Source of the DNA: Thermoflexus sp.
GTDB lineage: Bacteria > Chloroflexota > Anaerolineae > Thermoflexales > Thermoflexaceae
DNA: 6,724 nt
NCBI GenBank assembly: GCA_017743605.1
Contig: JAGHYO010000125.1
Location: forward strand, 1-6,724
Direction: 5' to 3'
In this document: positions 1 through 5,153 of the stretch, piece by piece
How the letters are laid out: each line of letters opens with the position of its first letter
How positions within the stretch are numbered: position 1 is the first letter of the stretch
Made by a program: the position numbers and the translations under genes
The notes under the pieces: generated by a model
The model's database searches: none
Told to the model about the DNA's origin: nothing
The model's input: only the letters and a program-made list of their open reading frames with translations

Positions 1-147
1 GAGCGGGAGCGGGTCCAGCGCCGCATCCGCTCCGCGCTGGAGCGGCTGCTGGAGCTGTACGCCGCCGGCAAGAAAGCCCAAAAAGAAAAGTACAGGGAGA
101 AGGCCGGGGTGGCCAAACTCCGCAAAAAAGGCAGCGCCTCCCGGTGA
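1..147 (+). CDS. C-terminal fragment of unidentified charged protein
   Basis: The frame starting at base 1 is open from the window edge and stops at TGA 145-147, giving the last 48 residues of a protein whose start lies outside the window. Codon third positions are mostly G/C, as in the other genes here, which supports real coding. The visible part is Arg/Glu-rich and then Lys-rich, probably one long helix (ERERVQRRIRSALERLLELY) followed by a basic tail (KKAQKEKYREK, LRKKGSASR). Such a tail could contact nucleic acid or be a flexible end, but no domain is recognisable and I assign no function. It lies 134 bases upstream of lipA on the same strand. A hairpin follows its stop, and a possible promoter lies before lipA, so co-transcription is uncertain. 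Confidence 0.6.
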   Translation, partial: ERERVQRRIRSALERLLELYAAGKKAQKEKYREKAGVAKLRKKGSASR

Positions 148-151
148 GATG

Positions 152-176
152 CGGCGGGCTCCTCGAGCGCTCGCCG
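152..176 (+). terminator. GC-rich hairpin after upstream gene, no T-tract
   Basis: Bases 152-159 pair with 169-176 (8 bp including one G-T pair, 9-base loop), starting 5 bases after the stop of the upstream gene. No T-run follows on the plus strand, so this is at best a weak or factor-dependent terminator. It may simply be a chance GC-rich structure. Confidence 0.25.
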
Positions 177-216
177 ATCTCGAGCAAAAGGCCACGCGTG
201 GACGCGCCATAGGTTA

Positions 217-246
217 TTGCGGATCCTCCCCGTGATGTGTTAGGAT
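217..246 (+). promoter_or_regulatory. possible sigma70-type promoter for lipA
   Basis: TTGCGG (217-222), an 18-base spacer and TAGGAT (241-246) resemble a -35/-10 pair. Transcription would start near 253, leaving a leader of about 30 bases before the lipA ATG. The -35 matches consensus at only three positions, so this is a tentative call. Confidence 0.35.
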
Positions 247-281
247 GGACGGGAACAGCAATCTCGTCGCGAGGTGAGCGG

Positions 282-1211
282 ATGGCCTCTCCGACCCGTG
301 AGCCCTTCCCCGTGGAGGCGACGCCGGACGCGCCCACCCGCCCGGCGCGGCGCCCCGAATGGCTGAAAGTTCGGGCCCCTCAGGGCGAGACCTATGAGTC
401 CGTGCTCCGGCTGATGCGGAGCAAGCGGCTGCACACCGTCTGCGAGGAAGCCCGTTGCCCCAACATCGGGGAGTGCTGGGGGCACGGCACTGCGACCTTT
501 ATGATTCTGGGGGATGTGTGCACGCGCTCCTGCCGCTTCTGCGCCGTCCGGACCGGCCGCCCCCTCTCCATTGACTGGGACGAGCCCAACCGGGTGGCCG
601 AGGCCGTGCGGGCGATGGGCCTCGCCCACGCGGTGGTCACCTCGGTGAACCGCGACGAGCTGCCGGACGGCGGGGCCGCCCTCTTCGCCATGACCATCCG
701 CCGCATCCGGGAGCGGGTCCCCGATTGCACCGTGGAGGTTCTCACCCCGGACTTCAAGGGCTCCATCGAGGCCCTGCGGATCGTCATCGAGGCGCGGCCG
801 GACATCTTCAACCACAACGTGGAGACCGTGCCGCGCCTCTTCAAGAAGGTCCAGCCTCAGGATCGTTATGAATGGGCTATGGCGACCCTTTCGAACGCCA
901 AGAAACTGTGGCCGGAGTGCGTCACCAAGTCCGGCATCATGGTCGGGCTGGGCGAGACCTGGGAGGAGATCATCGATGTGATGAAGGACCTGCGGGCGGT
1001 GGGGGTGGACATCCTCACCATCGGCCAGTATCTCCAGCCCTCCCGGAACCATCTCCCCGTGGAGCGGTTCTACCGACCCGCGGAGTTCGAGGCCCTCAAG
1101 CGGATCGGATATGAGCTGGGGTTCCGCTGGGTGGAGAGCGGCCCCCTGGTCCGCAGCAGCTATCGGGCAGAGGCCCAGGCCCGGGCCCTCTCTCGGGTTC
1201 CCCGCCCCTGA
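282..1211 (+). CDS. lipA: lipoyl synthase (radical SAM)
   Basis: LipA inserts two sulfur atoms into octanoyl groups carried on lipoyl domains (pyruvate and 2-oxoglutarate dehydrogenase E2, glycine cleavage H protein), the last step of cytosolic lipoate synthesis. The 309-residue product has the expected length and all family marks. C54, C59 and C65 (pattern CEEARCPNIGEC) bind the auxiliary 4Fe-4S cluster that donates sulfur. C80, C84 and C87 (CTRSCRFC) bind the radical-SAM cluster. The C-terminal RSSY at 291-294 supplies the serine ligand of the auxiliary cluster. The ATG at 282 is chosen because GAGGTGA (271-277) is a well-spaced SD. The frame also opens at a GTG at 237, but that lacks an SD and adds non-conserved residues. 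No lipB (octanoyltransferase) is visible in the window. The first 30 residues are Pro/Arg-rich and not conserved in the family. Confidence 0.97.
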   Translation: MASPTREPFPVEATPDAPTRPARRPEWLKVRAPQGETYESVLRLMRSKRLHTVCEEARCPNIGECWGHGTATFMILGDVCTRSCRFCAVRTGRPLSIDWDEPNRVAEAVRAMGLAHAVVTSVNRDELPDGGAALFAMTIRRIRERVPDCTVEVLTPDFKGSIEALRIVIEARPDIFNHNVETVPRLFKKVQPQDRYEWAMATLSNAKKLWPECVTKSGIMVGLGETWEEIIDVMKDLRAVGVDILTIGQYLQPSRNHLPVERFYRPAEFEALKRIGYELGFRWVESGPLVRSSYRAEAQARALSRVPRP

Positions 1212-1227
1212 GGGACGGGCCCGAATC

Positions 1228-1266
1228 AAAAAAGTGGAGCGCCGGGGGCTGCCATCCCCGGCGCTC
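1228..1266 (-). terminator. intrinsic terminator, leftward orientation
   Basis: A perfect 11-bp stem (1237-1247 with 1256-1266, 8-base loop) is followed on the minus strand, after three bases, by six T (1233-1228). On the plus strand no T-run follows the stem (CGGCTAAAAGG). As a canonical terminator it therefore points leftward. It begins 25 bases after the lipA stop and could still slow or protect the lipA transcript end. Confidence 0.6.
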
Positions 1267-1302
1267 GGCTAAAAGGAGGAGAAGAGGTTCCGCCCGCTGC
1301 TC
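1228..1302 (-). ncRNA. candidate small RNA with anti-SD-like segment
   Basis: This is a hypothesis built from element order on the minus strand: a -10-like TATATT (1314-1309), a predicted start near 1302, a C/U-rich stretch complementary to 1271-1287 that includes CTCCTCCTTTT, then an 11-bp perfect hairpin (1266-1256 with 1247-1237) and T6 (1233-1228). The result would be an RNA of about 75 bases ending in a rho-independent terminator. The C/U stretch matches the anti-SD end of 16S rRNA (CCUCCUUU), so it could pair with ribosome-binding sites. No good -35 exists. The alternative is that the hairpin just marks the end of lipA transcripts and the rest is chance. Confidence 0.3.
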
Positions 1303-1308
1303 ACCCAC

Positions 1309-1314
1309 AATATA
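1309..1314 (-). promoter_or_regulatory. possible -10 element for leftward RNA
   Basis: Read on the minus strand, 1314-1309 is TATATT (5 of 6 to consensus). The -35 position at 17 bases spacing (1337-1332, CAGATC) is a poor match. The 11-bp direct repeats at 1341-1373 sit immediately upstream of that position, where an activator would bind if this were an activator-dependent promoter. Confidence 0.3.
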
Positions 1315-1340
1315 CAGGCTCCCTCCCCTTCGATCTGGAC

Positions 1341-1373
1341 GCTTGCTCAACGTTTGCCTGACGCTTACCCAAC
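1341..1373. repeat. three 11-bp tandem repeats, operator-like
   Basis: The units are GCTTGCTCAAC (1341-1351), GTTTGCCTGAC (1352-1362) and GCTTACCCAAC (1363-1373), with shared pattern G-Y-T-T-R-C-Y-Y-R-A-C. The 11-base period is about one helical turn, so each unit shows the same DNA face, as in direct-repeat sites of OmpR/PhoB-type regulators. No known box is recognised. The array is in no convincing gene. Confidence 0.45.
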
Positions 1374-1446
1374 GCCGGAAATGGCCTCCTCTTGCGACCC
1401 GGAGGGCCTCAGACTCCGTCCCCCCTTTTATTTTTCGTATTCTTCC

Positions 1447-1477
1447 GTAGGAGGGGCTGTAGCCCCGATTTTTCTTT
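1447..1477 (+). repeat. REP-like palindrome, rightward copy
   Basis: GTAGGAG is followed by a short palindrome GGGGCT-GT-AGCCCC (1453-1466) and then GATTTTTCTTT. This layout, a GTAG-type tetranucleotide 5' of a small GC stem-loop and a GA/T-rich tail, resembles bacterial REP sequences moved by RAYT (REP-associated tyrosine) transposases. Because of the T-rich tail it may also act as a weak plus-strand terminator. Confidence 0.5.
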
Positions 1478-1552
1478 ACGATCCCATTACAAATCGCGGC
1501 CGACAGGGTTCGGTTCCTTGCGCCATTGGTTGCGGGCAGAAGGCTGAAGCAC

Positions 1553-1577
1553 AATTCGCGGCGAAAGCCGCTCCGAC
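1553..1577 (-). repeat. REP-like palindrome, leftward copy
   Basis: The minus strand reads GTCGGAG, then the stem-loop GCGGC-TTTC-GCCGC, then GAATT. This is the same architecture as the rightward copy at 1447 (GT-N-GGAG, GGCT inside the stem, GA after it) in inverted orientation about 75 bases away. Stem bases differ but pairing is kept, as expected for a REP family. A possible remnant of a third unit (ATCGCGGCCGAC) lies at 1493-1504. Confidence 0.45.
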
Positions 1578-1603
1578 GAGATCGGCTCCGGGGTGGACAC
1601 GGG

Positions 1604-1759
1604 TCACCATCGGCTCGGGGGGCCGTCCCCTCCGCTGCGGGCATTATGAATGGGGTAGCCATCCAGGTCATCGTAGAAACGGTTCGGATGCCCCCACTTC
1701 CCGCGGCAGATGAACGGATTCGGCGGGAGCACGCCGATCCGCAAGAGGATCCACACCAT
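1604..1759 (-). pseudogene. possible relic or small ORF, 51 codons, leftward
   Basis: ATG at 1759-1757 opens a 51-codon frame ending at TGA 1606-1604, with residues such as MVWILLRIGVLPPNPFICRG and HPNRFYDDLDGYPIHN. About 80 percent of third positions are G/C, similar to the real genes here, whereas the overlapping rightward frame ending at 1771 is not GC3-biased. There is no SD before the ATG. The same frame stays open upstream on the minus strand to about 1897, running under the ABC ATPase start. This suggests the fragment of a former gene cut by the operon and by the REP elements, rather than an intact gene. I do not recognise the protein. It could also be chance in GC-rich DNA. Confidence 0.25.
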
Positions 1760-1839
1760 GGTTTGAAGTAAACTAAAGCGGAGGTGGAAGCGGTCACCCT
1801 GGAGGACCCGTATCCCGAAGCCGGAGAGGTATCCAGGCG

Positions 1840-2856
1840 ATGGAAGATCGAGCGGTTCCAGCGGTGCGCACCGAGCGCCTGACCCGGGTTTACCGGGTCA
1901 CCCACTGGCGAGGGCAGCCTCCTCGGGAGCGGGTGGCCCTGCATGAGGTCGATCTGGAGATCCCCTCGGGGGAGCTGTTCGGGCTGCTGGGCCCCAACGG
2001 GGCGGGGAAGACCACCCTGATCAAGATCCTCACCACCCTGCTCCTGCCGACTTCCGGGCGGGCGTGGGTCGCCGGCCACGACGTCGTGGCCCAGCCCGAG
2101 GCGATCCGCCGCCGCATCAACATGGTGGCTGGCGGGGAGTCATGCGGCTATGGGCTGCTGACCGTGCGGGAGAACCTGTGGATGTTCTCCCAGTTCTACG
2201 GCCTGGACAACCGGACCGCCCGCCGGCGCATCGAAGAGCTCCTGGAGCGGTTCGGCCTGCGGGACCGGGGGGATTCTAAGATGTCGGATCTCTCCACCGG
2301 GCTGCGGCAGAAGGTCAACCTCATCCGGGGGTTCCTGACCGACCCGCAGATCCTGTTCCTGGACGAGCCGACCCTGGGGTTGGACGTCAACGCCGCCCGA
2401 CAGATCCGCTCCTTCATCCGGGAGTGGGTCCGGGAGCGGCCCGGGCGGACGATCCTGCTGACCACCCACTACATGCTGGAGGCCGACGAGCTCTGTGACC
2501 GGGTGGCCATCATCGACCGGGGGCGCATCCTGGCGTGCGACACCCCTGGGAACCTGAAGCGCCAGCTCCAGCGCGACGCGGTCTTCTCCCTGGAGATCGA
2601 CGGCCTCGAAGGATGGTTCCCCTCGCTTCAGGGGATCCCGGGCGTGCGGCAGGCGTATTACCGGCCTCGGGACGGACAGGCGGAAGTGGATCTCATCCTC
2701 GAAGAGGAGGGGGCGATCGGGCCGGTCATCTCCGCCCTGACCGCCCACAGCGCTCACATCCTGGCCCTGCGTAAGCGCGAGCCCACCTTGGAGGATGTGT
2801 TCGTCTGCCTGGTGGGCCGCGGGCTCTCCGAAGCCGAGGAGGAGGAACCGGCATGA
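1840..2856 (+). CDS. ABC-2 type exporter, ATP-binding protein
   Basis: This cytoplasmic ATPase powers an exporter together with the two permeases directly downstream. In its 338 residues one sees Walker A GPNGAGKT (51-58), a signature LSTGL (151-155, in place of LSGGQ), Walker B ILFLDEP (171-177), D-loop LGLD (179-182) and switch histidine H210 (TTHYMLEADE). The usual Q-loop glutamine is missing. That region reads MVAGGESCGYGLLTVRENL, as in a branch of the drug-resistance (DrrA/NatA-like) ATPases. Residues from about 250 form the accessory C-terminal domain usual for this family. ATG 1840 is the first possible start in frame, with SD GGAGAGG at 1823-1829. The stop overlaps the next ATG by four bases (ATGA), implying translational coupling. 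The substrate (drug, lipid, polysaccharide or ion) cannot be told from the sequence. I see no convincing promoter upstream. Confidence 0.93.
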   Translation: MEDRAVPAVRTERLTRVYRVTHWRGQPPRERVALHEVDLEIPSGELFGLLGPNGAGKTTLIKILTTLLLPTSGRAWVAGHDVVAQPEAIRRRINMVAGGESCGYGLLTVRENLWMFSQFYGLDNRTARRRIEELLERFGLRDRGDSKMSDLSTGLRQKVNLIRGFLTDPQILFLDEPTLGLDVNAARQIRSFIREWVRERPGRTILLTTHYMLEADELCDRVAIIDRGRILACDTPGNLKRQLQRDAVFSLEIDGLEGWFPSLQGIPGVRQAYYRPRDGQAEVDLILEEEGAIGPVISALTAHSAHILALRKREPTLEDVFVCLVGRGLSEAEEEEPA

Positions 2857-3671
2857 GCCGGGAGGCTGTTGTCCTCTTCCTGCGGACGATGATTGCGCGG
2901 GCGTATCCGCGGATCGTCGGCCAGAACCGGGAGCCCAGCTGGGTGCTCGTTGACGTGGGGTTGCCGCTCCTGGGCACCTCCGCCTACGTGTTCATCTACC
3001 GGGCCCTCCAGGCCCCCGAGGCCTATATCGGGTTCGTGATCCTGGGCGGGGCCATGACCGCCTTCTGGCTCAACGTCCTGTGGTCCATGTCCGCCCAGCT
3101 CTACTGGGAGAAAGAATCCGGGAACCTCCCCCTCTTCATTATCGCGCCGGGCCCGATGATGGGGATCCTGGCCGGCATGGCCCTGGGGGGGATGCTGGCC
3201 ACCACCCTCCGGGCCTCAGTGATCGTGCTGGCGGGATCCCTCCTCTTCGGCGTGCGGTACGCGCCGGCGGACCCCCTGGCCTTGATCGGGACGTTCCTCC
3301 TCACCCTTCTGGCCCTCTACGGGCTGGGGATGCTGCTGGCCTCCCTTTTCCTGATATGGGGTCGGGAGGCCTGGCATCTCTCCAACCTGCTCCAGGAGCC
3401 GATCTATCTGCTCTCCGGGTTCTACTTCCCCGTCCGAGCTTTAGGGTTCTGGGTGGGCGCCCTGGCTTCCCTGATCCCCCTCACCTTGGGCCTGGACGCC
3501 ATGCGGCAGCTGCTTTTCCCGCAGGCCGCCAGCGGCCTGTTCCCGGTCGGCGTGGAGATCGCCGGCCTGGCGGCCCTTAGCGGGATCTTCCTCCTCGCCG
3601 CCCACCGGGCCCTGAACGCCATGGAACGGCTGGCCCGCCGCGAGGGCCGGCTCACCGAACGGAGGCGCTGA
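2853..3671 (+). CDS. ABC-2 type exporter permease, first subunit
   Basis: This is an integral membrane protein of 272 residues with about six hydrophobic segments (roughly 31-50, 58-78, 102-134, 141-168, 180-205, 228-251) and a basic cytoplasmic C-terminus (RLARREGRLTERRR). Two ABC-2 family hallmarks are visible: the conserved EKESGNLPLFIIAP after the second helix (86-99) and SGFYFPV before the fifth (188-194). With the third gene of the operon it should form a heterodimeric channel driven by the upstream ATPase. The start overlaps the ATPase stop, and a long SD (GAGGAGGAGG, 2836-2845) lies inside the end of the ATPase gene with 7-base spacing. Its stop abuts the next start codon. The family match is clear, but the exported substrate is unknown. 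Confidence 0.9.
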   Translation: MSREAVVLFLRTMIARAYPRIVGQNREPSWVLVDVGLPLLGTSAYVFIYRALQAPEAYIGFVILGGAMTAFWLNVLWSMSAQLYWEKESGNLPLFIIAPGPMMGILAGMALGGMLATTLRASVIVLAGSLLFGVRYAPADPLALIGTFLLTLLALYGLGMLLASLFLIWGREAWHLSNLLQEPIYLLSGFYFPVRALGFWVGALASLIPLTLGLDAMRQLLFPQAASGLFPVGVEIAGLAALSGIFLLAAHRALNAMERLARREGRLTERRR

Positions 3672-4520
3672 ATGCGAACTCTCTGGCGGACCCTTCGCAC
3701 GGCGGCGTGGCTGGGCTGGCAGATCGAGTCGAATTGGACGGACCCCTTTCTGTTCACAATTTACTCCATCGCCAAGCCCATCGCTAGCGTCCTCATTCTG
3801 ATCCTGATGTATATAGTGGTGGCCCGAGCGGATTTCGGGCACCCGATGTTTGCCTATCTCTATCTCGGGAACGCCTTCTATATTTACGTGGGAGCAGTCC
3901 TCACGGGGATCAGCCAGGTCCTGATCATCGACCGGGAGGAATACGGGGTCCTCAAGTACTTCTACATCGCCCCGATCCCGCCGGAGGCGTATCTGGTAGG
4001 GCGGGGAATGGCGCGGATGGCCACCGGGACCATCGCCGTGGCGATCACTCTACTGTTCGGGGTCCTGGCCTTTGGGCTCCCCCTTCGGCCCTCGGTCGCT
4101 GGCGCGGGGGTTTTCCTCCTCGCGATGGTTCTGGGGATGCTGGCGATGATCGGGCTGGGGGTGGGCCTGGCCGGGGCGACCCTGCTGGCCGCCCGCCATG
4201 TCTGGGTGATCGGCGAGGCGGTGGCCGGAGCGCTGTATCTCTTCTGCGGCGCGGTGTTCCCTCTGGAGGTACTCCCGTCTTTCCTTCGGCCGCTGGGCTA
4301 TGGCCTGCCTCTCACCTACTGGCTGGAGAGCGTCCGCCGGGCGTTGCTGGGCCCCTCCGCCTTCCGCTTCTCCACTTTCGCGGGATGGTCCGACGCCCAG
4401 CTGCTGGGGGCCCTTGGCGGGATGGCCCTCCTCTCCCTGATCCTCGGCTTCGGCTTCTACCGTTTCGCGGAGGGCCGAGCCCGGCAGCATGGAGCCATCG
4501 ATCGGGAGACCGGTTATTAG
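3672..4520 (+). CDS. ABC-2 type exporter permease, second subunit
   Basis: This is a membrane protein of 282 residues with about six hydrophobic segments (roughly 28-50, 58-80, 112-136, 143-172, 178-202, 243-265). It shares the layout of the preceding permease, including REEYGVLKYFYIAPI (88-102) and FCGAVFPLEVLP (191-202), the same two ABC-2 motifs. The two are clearly paralogous in plan but diverged in sequence, which points to an obligate heterodimer as in DrrB/NodJ-like exporters. The ATG follows the previous TGA with no gap, and SD GGAGG (3661-3665) lies in the end of that gene with 6-base spacing. It is the last gene of the operon. The convergent small gene ends 31 bases further on, and I see no clear terminator between them. 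Confidence 0.9.
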   Translation: MRTLWRTLRTAAWLGWQIESNWTDPFLFTIYSIAKPIASVLILILMYIVVARADFGHPMFAYLYLGNAFYIYVGAVLTGISQVLIIDREEYGVLKYFYIAPIPPEAYLVGRGMARMATGTIAVAITLLFGVLAFGLPLRPSVAGAGVFLLAMVLGMLAMIGLGVGLAGATLLAARHVWVIGEAVAGALYLFCGAVFPLEVLPSFLRPLGYGLPLTYWLESVRRALLGPSAFRFSTFAGWSDAQLLGALGGMALLSLILGFGFYRFAEGRARQHGAIDRETGY

Positions 4521-4550
4521 CCCAGTCGGGGCCTGCGGGCTTCTCCCGGA

Positions 4551-4778
4551 TCACCGTCGCGCGGACGGCCGGGGCGGCGTGGGGAGGCTGGCGGAGAACC
4601 CCAGAAGGGCCCCCAGAAGGAGAGCGGCCAAAGCCTCCCACAAGGGCAGGGAGATGCCGGAGACCAAGGAGAACAACCACGCCACCGCCAGGCCTAGCAG
4701 GGCCCCACTGAGGATCAGCGCAGGGCGAACCCATCGCCCCGGCGTAGATTCTGGAGCCGGTTCGGGCGAGCGCGCCAT
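4551..4778 (-). CDS. small two-helix membrane protein, unknown function
   Basis: The leftward frame encodes 75 residues: a short Pro-rich N-terminus (MARSPEPAPESTPGRW), a first hydrophobic segment (about 19-42, PALILSGALLGLAVAWLF), a short turn, a second segment (about 45-66, LWEALAALLLGALLGF) and a Pro/Arg-rich tail ending in PRPSARR. Two well-formed membrane helices with charged ends and G/C-rich third positions are unlikely to be chance, and the plus-strand frames here are low-complexity shadows. The ATG at 4778 has a possible SD (AGGA in CAGGAT) about 10 bases upstream. It lies 30 bases past the tRNA terminator, so it may be expressed by readthrough of the tRNA operon, since no promoter is apparent. 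I do not recognise the family. Confidence 0.6.
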   Translation of the reverse strand: MARSPEPAPESTPGRWVRPALILSGALLGLAVAWLFSLVSGISLPLWEALAALLLGALLGFSASLPTPPRPSARR

Positions 4779-4807
4779 CGGAATGGATCCTGTCCTACGA
4801 GAGGGTT

Positions 4808-4843
4808 AAACAAAAACGGCGTGGGAGAGACCTTCCCCACACC
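4808..4843 (-). terminator. rho-independent terminator of tRNA operon
   Basis: On the minus strand GGTGTGGG (4843-4836) pairs with CCCACGCC (4825-4818), 8 bp with one G-T pair and a 10-base loop, followed by GTTTTTGTTT (4817-4808). It starts 7 bases after the CCA end of tRNA-Arg. Confidence 0.8.
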
Positions 4844-4850
4844 GGCCAGA

Positions 4851-4927
4851 TGGCGCCCCCGGCGCGACTCGAACGCGCAACCACTGGATCCGAAGTCCAG
4901 CGCTCTATCCAATTGAGCTACGGGGGC
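4851..4927 (-). tRNA. tRNA-Arg (anticodon TCG)
   Basis: The minus strand folds as a full cloverleaf. The acceptor GCCCCCG (4927-4921) pairs with CGGGGGC (4861-4855), the D-arm is GCTC/GAGC, the anticodon stem-loop is CTGGA-CTTCGGA-TCCAG with anticodon TCG (reads CGA), and the T-arm is GCGCG-TTCGAGT-CGCGC. The discriminator is G (4854) and a 3' CCA is encoded (4853-4851), giving 77 bases. It is the second gene of a two-tRNA transcript. Confidence 0.95.
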
Positions 4928-4934
4928 CCTCCGA

Positions 4935-5008
4935 GGAGGGCGACGGGGATCGAACCCGCGACCTCCTGATCCACAGTCAGGCGCTCTAACCACTGAGCTA
5001 CGCCCTCC
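4935..5008 (-). tRNA. tRNA-His (anticodon GTG)
   Basis: The acceptor GAGGGCG (5007-5001) pairs with CGCCCTC (4942-4936), the anticodon stem-loop is CCTGA-CTGTGGA-TCAGG with anticodon GTG, and the T-arm is GCGGG-TTCGATC-CCCGT. The extra G-1 typical of tRNA-His is encoded (5008) and opposes C73 (4935). The next bases are TCG, so CCA is not encoded and must be added by the CCA-adding enzyme, unlike in the tRNA-Arg that begins 7 bases on. Confidence 0.95.
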
Positions 5009-5019
5009 GCGCGCTTTAT

Positions 5020-5048
5020 ATTCTACCGTGCTTTACCCCGCGTAGCAA
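5020..5048 (-). promoter_or_regulatory. promoter of the tRNA-His/tRNA-Arg operon
   Basis: Read leftward: TTGCTA (5048-5043), a 17-base spacer, TAGAAT (5025-5020). The -10 matches consensus at 5 of 6 positions and the -35 at 4 of 6. Start of transcription near 5013 leaves only about five bases before tRNA-His, typical of tRNA operons. Confidence 0.75.
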
Positions 5049-5071
5049 TTCCCCTCCCGTTCCAGCTTTGC

Positions 5072-5121
5072 CTCCGCCCTTGGAAAAGGGGAGAATCCGA
5101 AGCGGAGAGGGATCCCCTCTC
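5072..5121 (+). promoter_or_regulatory. structured leader upstream of birA
   Basis: Two local hairpins stand between the tRNA promoter and birA: CCCTT-GGAA-AAGGG (5077-5090, with a GNRA-type tetraloop) and GAGAGGG-ATC-CCCTCTC (5105-5121). A third pairing, CTCCGC (5072-5077) with GCGGAG (5102-5107), excludes the second hairpin. This could be a regulatory leader or chance in GC-rich DNA. No T-run follows, so it is not a standard terminator. Confidence 0.3.
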
Positions 5122-5153
5122 TCATCCGGAAAGCTACACCGGAGGAAGGAGTC

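Noticed and set aside
237..281. GTG at 237 as start of lipA (15 extra residues)
   Set aside because: No SD precedes it, and the ATG at 282 has GAGGTGA at proper distance. The extra residues overlap a likely -10 element.
240..1229. Long leftward frame across lipA
   Set aside because: It is a shadow of the high-GC lipA gene, with Pro/Gly/Arg/His-rich low-complexity translation and no domain.
1237..1266. Hairpin as a canonical terminator of lipA
   Set aside because: There is no T-run after the stem on the plus strand. The T6 lies on the other side, so it fits leftward termination. Some effect on lipA transcripts remains possible.
1354..1713. 119-codon rightward frame between lipA and the ATPase
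   Set aside because: It spans both REP-like palindromes (translated as typical SVGGAVAPIF/FAAKAAPT pieces) and the 11-bp repeats, lacks an SD and has no GC3 bias.
1526..1771. 81-codon rightward frame in the intergenic region
   Set aside because: Third-position composition is unlike the real genes here, it has no SD, and it is antisense to a frame with better coding composition.
1096..2079. 327-codon leftward frame across the lipA end, the intergenic region and the ATPase start
   Set aside because: It overlaps two confident genes on the other strand, runs through REP elements and a terminator hairpin, and its translation is low complexity.
4715..4993. 92-codon leftward frame with VAQLDRALDFGSSG-like peptide
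   Set aside because: This is the well-known spurious translation of tRNA genes. It covers tRNA-Arg and part of tRNA-His.
5017..5022. TATATT as a plus-strand -10 for birA
   Set aside because: The matching -35 position falls inside tRNA-His and reads TGAGCT, a poor match. The same bases are explained by the leftward tRNA promoter.
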